Below, piece by piece: positions 48,201-57,200 of a stretch of 64,000 nucleotides of DNA. Position numbers and translations under genes: made by a program. Each line of letters opens with the position of its first letter. The first letter of the stretch is position 1. The DNA comes from Agrypnia vestita (lineage: Eukaryota; Arthropoda; Insecta; Trichoptera; Phryganeidae), in assembly GCA_016648135.1 (NCBI GenBank), contig JADDOH010002547.1, positions 186,001 through 250,000 on the forward strand. Reading direction: 5' to 3'. Below the pieces are notes generated by a model. The model saw only the letters and a program-made list of their open reading frames with translations. It was not told the DNA's origin and ran no database searches.

Positions 48201-51200
48201 TCGGTGTTGTGCGATCGGATTCAAAATTAAAGTATGACGTTTTGTGACGAATCCGGCCATTTTTTTTTTACGTACAAAGTTTTTGCATAGCTTTTTTTCT
48301 CGCGAAAATGCAAAAATAAAACCCCGTTATAGGCGAAGTTTTAAAAATTAGAGACGCCATCTTTTGCGCATTTTTGTGAAACTTTTTCACCCCCTCCACT
48401 TTCCTAGGTACCTAACCAAGGTCGAAATATATAATGATGCAATATAGTACAAGCATATAAATTTTTAGGATTACAACCTTCAAGTTACAGAATCATGTAT
48501 CAATAACATTCACCACCGAGAATAATTTCAGAAGAAAAATGTTGGGTTAGGTTATGTTAGTTTAGATAAGGTTTAGTGCGTTAAAAAAATAAGATAAAAA
48601 TATTTATTTTAAGACATTTCTTCTGAATATAAATTGTTTTCGAGAGTATTATTTGTAAATGTATTTTGCGATTAGATGATAATTTCGATGAAAGTGTAGC
48701 TCTTTCTTCTTATTAATATTATTCTTCACTTATTCAATTTTTTCTTTCACTGTTTTCAATTTTTTAAATAATATGTTTCAGTACATTTACAAGTTTTGTT
48801 ATAATACAAGTTATAAGCAAAAAAAGATTATTTCAGGTTAGGTTATGTTGTGGATTTTGGGTTTTTCTTGGATATGTTCGCGAAGCGATGCCCGATTTCG
48901 AATATGTAAAAAGTACCAGACGAGCCCAGCCCGTCCGCGTCTCTTCACGACAGACGCTGCGCGGCTAAGCCGCGCGGCGACTGTCGACACCCGTCGCCCG
49001 CACAGGCGTCTGCGACTGCAAAGCGGGAGCCGTCTGACTCATTCACCTTTGCGCGGCTTCCTCTTATATCCTTCGGGTTTTACAAGTTGAAGTTCTCTCT
49101 CTTCCCACTCGATCTTTCACAACTCTGTCATTTATCATCCGATAGCTCTCTTCCTCTTCTATCGAATCTTATAGTACAATCTCCCGAATGCGGGGTCCGA
49201 TTTTTGCGATCGGGGCGTTACCGGAAAGTGTTTACCGTCAATCTTTTTCTTTGTTACTCAACCAACAGTGAGTCCGTCTTCTTCTTCTTCGTTACTTAAT
49301 CATCAGTAAATCTGCCGCCAGGCTAAATTGCACCCGTAGCCGTGCAACGGGCACCTAGTTTTATTATATTACGTATGTTATTTTCAAAAGTGTACATCAT
49401 GTTTAAGATACTTTTTACCTACTTATTGTTGCTGTTGCTAAAAAAAATAACCCTGTTTCTTCGGAGTTGTAAATGTCTTCAAGTTTGTGTTTACTGGGGT
49501 ATTATGCCGTGTTGTTACGACCTTTCGGGCCGACGTTTCGGATCCCATTGCAGGGTCCATCATCAGGGCTGATGTGTTGTCTTGAATGTTGGTGTTGTGG
49601 TTAAGTATCAGCTTGCAATACCGTGCCGAAGTCATGATGTGTTTGTATTGTGTTGTATGTATGATTCATCTGTTGTCTGATCACTATCTCTGCGGAGTCT
49701 GCGACGAGAATGACTTTGAAGCGCCGGATACCAAGATGTTTTTAATTTGAGACCATCATCTCTATTAATGTTTATCGGATGCTTGTAGATTTCTAGTGCT
49801 TCCTTGATAAGACGCGCATGGTGACTCTTAGGCTTTCCAAGGATTTTCGGTTCGAATGCAAAATGATGGCCGGTATCCAGAAAATGCTCAGCCAGTGCTG
49901 ATTTTTCTGGATGACCGAGTTTGCATGCCCGTTTGTGCTCGTTGACCCTTTTGGAAATGGTACGCGCCGTTTGCCCCACGTATACTTTATCGCAGTCTTG
50001 ACAATCGAGTCTATACACACCGTCCGTTTCTAAGCGATCTCGATCCTTTGCTGATCTCAACATATCTTTAATTTTGAAGTTGGCACCAAAAACTGTCTTA
50101 ATGTCTCTTTTCTTGAGAGCTCTGGCAATTCTGTCTGTAACGCTTTGGACAAAGGGCAGAAAGGCGATGCCTTTGCACTCAGGTTCTGTATGTTTTTCAG
50201 GGCGAACAGACCTCGTACTTATGACGCGTTGTATCTGTCGCTTCTGGTAACCATTGCCTTCCAGTGCGTCGCTGAGTGTTATCATTTCCTCCTGTAGATA
50301 TTCATCTTGGCATATCCTTTTGGCCCTCGTGGCCAAAGTGTTGATGAGACCTCTTTTTTGAGCAGGATGATGGTGGGAGTTCGCATGTAGATAACGGTTG
50401 GTATGTGTAGGCTTCCTATAAACTCTGTGTCCGAAACTCCCATCGGCTTTCTTTTTTATTTCAACATCAAGAAAAGGCAGCACGTTGTCTTTCTCTATCT
50501 CCATGGTGAACTTCAGGTTCTTATGTAGTGAATTAAGGTGTCCCAAAAAATCACCTAGTTTGTCTTCACCATGCGGCCAGATTGCAAACACGTCATCGAC
50601 GTATCTCCACCAGACCTTCGGAGTAAAGGATGCTGTGTCCAGTGCTGTTTCTTCGAATTTCTCCATAAAAAAGTTAGCAATCACCGGAGAAAGTGGATTA
50701 CCCATCGCTACGCCTTCCACTTGTTGGAAGAGCTCACCTTGGAAAGAAAAGTATCCACTCGTCAGGCAGTGCTCAAACAGTGCGCAGATGTCTTCATCAT
50801 AAATTTCTTCCAACAGACTCATAGCGTCGTCCACAGGCACATTAGTGAAGAGGGATATGACGTCAAAACTGACTAGTATATCACCCCTTTCACACTTTAT
50901 TTCTTTTAGCATATTGACGAAGTGTGCTGAGTCTTTCACCCATGAGGACGTCTTCCCCGTCTGCATCTGTAGGAGACCGGCCAAATATTGTGACAGCTTG
51001 TATGTTGGCGCTCCTATTGCGCTCACAATTGGTCTTAGTGGCACTCCATCCTTATGTATTTTGGGAAGCCCGTAGATTGCTGGTGTTTTTGACGCTTGCA
51101 CAAATAGTTTGAAATGCAAATCGGCTGGAATACTGGAAGCTTTGACCAGCTCCCTAGTTTTTCTGTCGATTCTATCTGTTGGATTCTTCTTGATTTTCTT

Positions 51201-54200
51201 ATAAATGCTGCTTTCCAAAAGTCCCCGCATCTTCGCTATGTAGTCTACTTGGTCCAAAATCACTGTGGCATTGCCTTTGTCTGCTGGAAGAATCAGGATC
51301 TCTTCGTTTGCGCGAAGGCTCTTTATAGCTGCGTGTTCCTCTTTGGATATATTGGGACGCGGAGGCTTAGCCTTTCTTAATATAGCGCATGTATCCTGTC
51401 TAATTTCTTCTGCGATGGCCACTGGAATCTTGCGCAATGCCGCTTCTACGCCGCAGATTATGTCGTCAACTGGAATGCTTTTTGGTGCTATGGCGAAATT
51501 CAAACCTTTAGCTAAAACTGATATCGCGGCCTTGTCCAATTGTAAATGTCATTTGGATTGTACGCAAACTGATCTACAGTTCATTTACATCAGTTTGCCT
51601 CCAATCCTCTACTTGTTTCAGGTCCGTATTTGGGCCCTTATTCTCTAGGTAAATTGCTAAATTATAGAGGTCGATCATTTTTTTAGCCCTCATATCTTCA
51701 ATTTTGTATTCTGTTAAAAAATTGACGGATGCTCTAAACTCGGCTGCTGAATGTCATTTTAAAATCATGATGCATTTTACATCTTTGGAAAAAAATTCAA
51801 AAAGGTGCATAAAAACTAACGAAATACTATTAAAAAAAACGATTCATAAGTCAATACATCGCGGCGGCTGTCACTTAGATCACACCAGGACGTGAGTAAA
51901 AACCGCCGCCGTGCCGCACCGTTACGATTTTCGCACAAACAAATTGCTGATGATAAAATGAGTACAGTTACTAAAAGCGTTGAAAACATTTACATTCGGT
52001 AATTAGTGTTCCCCTTTTTACGTTACTTCATTACTCACGTAATTTGTACGCGCTAGTGCCGGAACCCAAACACGAAAGATCGTTAGTGCCGCGTTCGAAA
52101 TTCATCTAATGTTGGCGTGTTGAGTTTTTGAAAAGAAAACTAAAATTCATAACTTCGCTCGTAAATTCAATAAATGTGGCGTCATATTGAATTTTTAAAT
52201 GATTCAGTGGACGTGAAAGTGAAAGTGAAGTCAAAACCGTGGAAGTAAAAAAAAATTCATCCGCGTAAATTGCATGAAATATTTGTATGGAAATGTAAGT
52301 AGATGAAATGGAACTTCGACATTTCGGTGTAAATAGCGGGAAAATGTGAAAAAGGGCAATGTAAAATCGAAGTTTTACTGTATAAGAGAAGATAAACACA
52401 TTCTTCTTTCTTTCTTCATGTTTATGTGTAGTGATTTCAATCAGATGAAACATGAATCGTAATGTCCCTCCACAAATCTCGGTCCCGGGTACCTCAAAGC
52501 TGATTCCAAGACCTTTTCGTCCCCATAGAAGGTCTTCATTCTGACCTTATGTCCATAATAATTTGTTTTTCCATCCTGTCATATCAACAATATTTGCACA
52601 AGTATACATACATGCACATAATTAATTTCTTTATGTATATTTTTTCAGTCAAATAATGATATTTCTTATTTTATGTCATATTGGCGAAAAATTTAGACAG
52701 AAAATTCGCAGTCTCCACTGTATAATATGTTTTAGTAATGAAATGAGAAAAGAAGACAACATTCCAAAACAACTCATAATGTTTGATGAAAAATAGTGTT
52801 GATCGAGTCTCTTTTAGAAAAATGATTACCAGTCATATTTGCCTTTTAAAAACTTTTCATTGACTATCAAATGTTTTTATATATATAAAATAGTGAGGAG
52901 GTTATCTAAAATCACAATGATTTTTTTATTTTTTCAGATCATCTTTGTAGTTGGCATTCTAACTGGAATATCCCTCTGTATAGCAGGGAGCGTGTTGAGG
53001 CGGAGCAATCGTGGAGGTGATTTGGGAGTCTTGGTGTACATAGGTTTGTTTCATTCCCACCATTACATTTGGCTGACCATACCAACTCCAAGCCAATTTT
53101 AATATTATTTTTTATTTTAATAATTTAATCAACCAGATTAATTCAAAATTCTTTCCATCAACAAAATCGACTCTTCTGGTGAGAGCTTTCTGGGTATTTA
53201 GTCTTAACTTTTATTAATTTGAGAGGTATTCGCTATCATTGTTTTCTCCTCATCTCCTAACAGACCTGATCATTTTAATGTCACATAAATATTCTTACTA
53301 TTTTCAAACTAAGTAAACGCCTGTGCTATGAAAATAGGACTAACTTGCTGGTCTGGAGTGAGGTTTGAACCCGCGACCTTTGGATCATGAGCCAAGAGTC
53401 CTAACCGCAAGACCAACAAGCTACTTATTACATCGTACGAGTTATTGTATAACATTGTATTGCCGTCAATTTTGACATCATGAGTTTGACAGGAACTTTC
53501 TGATTGATTGAATTCACTAATTTCAAACCTGTCAAACTTTAAATATCAAAATTGGCGGCATTACAATGTTATACAATATATTTGTATTTTCAAAATACGG
53601 CTAAATATAAAAAGTACAAATAAAACTTTATCTCGCAATGACAAATCAGCACGTGATTGGTAAAATGCTGCGCTAAATTACTCTTGACTGCAGTAAAGTT
53701 TTCAGAGATTCTAGAATATGTTGAAAGTGGATATTTAACCCTTAGAACTCGAGTGCCGCCTTAGAGGCGGCATTCGATGGTTTCCTGTATCACTCAAATG
53801 CCACCTTACGGCGGCAAGAAAAGGAAGTCTTTATTTCTCAATATTTTTAATATATTAGGTTTTTTAGTTTTTAATATAATTTAACCAAATCATATTCGTA
53901 AAATTAAATAGCAATAAGTTAAGGAATTTTATTAAGAAACAAGTAATAACATGCCAAAAAACTTTCGAGTGCAAAGGTTTCAGATTATTTATCCCTTTCA
54001 ACCCGGATCAATACGATCATACGTTCACATAAAAAAATATTTCCCGCTAACTAAACCGTTTTTCGGGTTCAAACGATCATATCAATCCGGGTTGAAAGGG
54101 TTATATTTATTAAGATATATTATAGATGTCTCATAGAGATGAAACTATTTTTTATATGGGAAAGTAGGTATGGATGTCTTTTTGGGTGTTCAGAGGGCTT

Positions 54201-57200
54201 ACGACCTATCGTACCTATGGCTCAAGTGATCACTTTACGCCATGTAATGTTCACCAATCCACATCTATATCTACCACATCTATATCTAGTCATAAATTGA
54301 TGGCCTCTATGAGATGTCTATAATATATCTTGATTAATTATGTCCCCTGGAGGATAAATTTGTAAAAAAAGTTTTTGAAAAACTTGAACATATTCAAAAT
54401 ATTCTGAAAATTTATATTTGTATTATGCTGTTTCATAATTGCATTTTTGTTAATCAGTTGAGATGCTCACATATAAGATTACACACTTGTCAGACTATTT
54501 TAATATTTTAAAGTAGCAATTTTTTAATTTTTTGATGAACATACTTAAGGCTAGACAGCCGTTTCACAAACATGCGGATCTGTCAAATTACGTCGATAGA
54601 TCATCCGCTTTCAAGCCGTGCACGAGATGTCATCTGAGCACAAATCGAATAAAAATTACACGTTCGTTACATATTTATGGTACATACGTTACTAAAACAG
54701 TAAGGTTTTGATAGAAAGAGATGGTCATATATTCTTCGATTCCATCGGCGTCACTCGTCCCCGGGGACTACTATATCTGTCAAAATATTTACTTATTTTA
54801 ACTTTTGACAAAGGATCTTATATTATTTGAGTAGACTTATTATTTTCTGTAAATAATTTAAGAATCATATTAATAATTCTGAACTCCTTTTTAAATCAAT
54901 GCTTATCGTTTTACGAAAATAACAAAACAATTATCTACGCCCACACGCGTACTACGATTGTCAAAATGTATTATTTTAACTTTCGACAAATTTCCGTATT
55001 TTATTTATGTCCAATTATTACTTACTGTATAGAATTTAAAAAACATATTACTAATTTTGTAATTCTTTTCAAATCATCATGTATTCCGTAATATTAAACT
55101 TAATTATATATTAATATTAAAGAAATATATACATGGTAGACGTGTACTCGCATGCGCACGGCGCGTACAGTGTATAGTGTGTATTTTGACTCATCTAAAT
55201 GAGACTCTGCAATTGTTGAATGTGGGCTATAGCGAAAGTGACATTGTGACGCATGTTCAAAGTGTAAAAAGGATGAAACCGTTCGAAAATCCATATAAAA
55301 CCTTAATATATGGGAGATATCAATTGCTTTTGAGCGTATTATATAATAATAATTCATATAAATGTAAAATTTGGCGTAGAAGTACGATTAATAGTGAAAT
55401 AAATGACGAGGAATATTCAGCTACATAAACACGTCTGACCTCTGCCGTGGCCATACGACATGTGATCGTTGTGATCTGCATTCTGACGTATGAGGATGTC
55501 ATTTTTCATACTTTAGAATTTTTATTTTAAAATAATAATTAACGTGTTTTTAATAAAAAATGTAGCTTTTTAATAGTGAATGAAGACTCAAAGTGCAAAT
55601 ATAGATACAATATACCATTTAAAATCATTTTTTTATTTTATTCATTCGTTCATTTCAACCATGAAAATGAAAATTATGAAAAATCGTAATAATTTTTTGC
55701 ATATTTGAAACATTATAACTTTATTAATACTGAATATTTCTTAATTTTCTATGTACGGATTCTAGATAATTAAGTAATCTTTATATGTATAAAAAAAATA
55801 TTGTGCCCACATACAAATTTTAAGAAAACCTCTCATTGCCCTCCAACAATAAAAATGAGTCTTTGGCCGCGGCCTCTCGATTAATTGATTAGTAATTAAC
55901 TTGTTTCTAATAAAAAAAACTTACTTTTGAATAGTGGGTAAGGATTCAAAGAGCGGGATTAAGTAGAATATATCGCTTAAAATCATCTTTTTATATGAAT
56001 AAACAACATTTGAAAATCATCAAAAATCGTAATAATTTCTTGCATGTTTGTAACTTTATAAATATTGAATATTTCTTAATTTCCTACGCATGGATTCTAG
56101 ATAATTAAATAAACTTTATACGTATCAAAAAACATATTATGCTTACATACAAATTTTAAACGAACCACTCTTCGCCCGGGAACATTAAAAACTTTTTTTT
56201 GCCGCAGCCTGTGGATTAATAATGCCTATTTTTTTATTAATTATTGTAAATAATGTTCAGAATATTACTTTTTATAAGAACAAAGGTTCTATCTTAAGTT
56301 ATCACCCTAAAAAATTGCAATCTATCATATACATTCTGATATAAATGAATAATAAAAACCCACATTTTTGTAAAAAATGCCGAAATATGCATTTGCAGTG
56401 AATGCGCCGCCTTAATATTTTTGTTTTAAGTGTGACCTAACTAGATTTCTTTTGTGTATGATATTCTTTGTGTCTTAAAAAGTATGCTGTGTAATTTTTT
56501 CAGTTGTTTTTCTTCTCTTTTTTCAAGTGATGGAATGTTGAAGTTATGTTTATTATAATATTTAGATGAATTGTTTTCCTTCAAGGTTGCCTCGCCTCTA
56601 TGGTCTGTAGTCTCCTCCTGGGCGTGCAGTGCTGTGTGCGCAGGAACAACAAGCTGAGAGGGAAGCAGTTGCGCATGAGGAACGCTCCTCCTGACTGCAT
56701 CCAGCTGGATACCATTCCTGTGAGAATATGCTCATAATGTTGAAGTCTCATTTAAGTCCTTTACCCTGCCATAAGCGAATTTATGAGCGCTAGCTTGCAT
56801 GTCCCGCCAAGCTGTGAGCGAATAAATCAACGTATATCTTTTCAACTTTATCAACGCCTAACCGCACACGAAATTCAAATATCACATTTTATCTCCCTCT
56901 GCCATCTGTGAGGACCAATGGCAAGACTTACTACAGTAAACCTCATTAATTCGAACCCTGATAATTTGTTCATTATTCTTTGTACCATTCCATACAGCTG
57001 TAAACTGCACCGAGACCTTATAATGATATCATATAAGACGTGAGGGAGAACAAAACCGTTATAGATTTTAGTTTTTGTGTCAAATAGGTCAATTTTCTTC
57101 ATCACTCCAACTATAGGCCTAAGTTATTTTAACCGTTTTAGTGCTGAGCCATTTTCTTTAATTTCTATTGGTACTATAGGATAAAATATAAACTTCGCCG

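Larger units (their letters stand above)
46495..52380. mobile_element. Pogo-like termini enclosing 5.9 kb of nested elements
   Basis: CAGTAAAAACTCAGTTTTAC after TA (46493-46494) and the complement of CAGTAAAACTTCGATTTTAC before TA (52381-52382) are imperfect inverted repeats. Between them lie three diverged units that each contain an AAAAGACAA..TTTGCCGCGTGA-like block (about 46740, 47070 and 48080), a Helitron end (49358) and the Penelope-like element. I infer one old pogo-like element expanded by later insertions; chance pairing of two separate ends is possible. No pogo transposase was found. Confidence 0.5.

Noticed and set aside
50485..51648. Several + strand ORFs of 62-127 codons
   Set aside because: They are reverse-strand shadows of the Penelope RT/GIY-YIG frame.
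52106..52453. 115-codon minus-strand ORF
   Set aside because: Overlaps the pogo-like terminal region, has no motif, and is A+T-rich chance frame.
53335..53425. Functional tRNA gene on the minus strand
   Set aside because: The same tRNA-like head is followed by the same body and tail in another copy, which is SINE structure; the anticodon arm is also poor.
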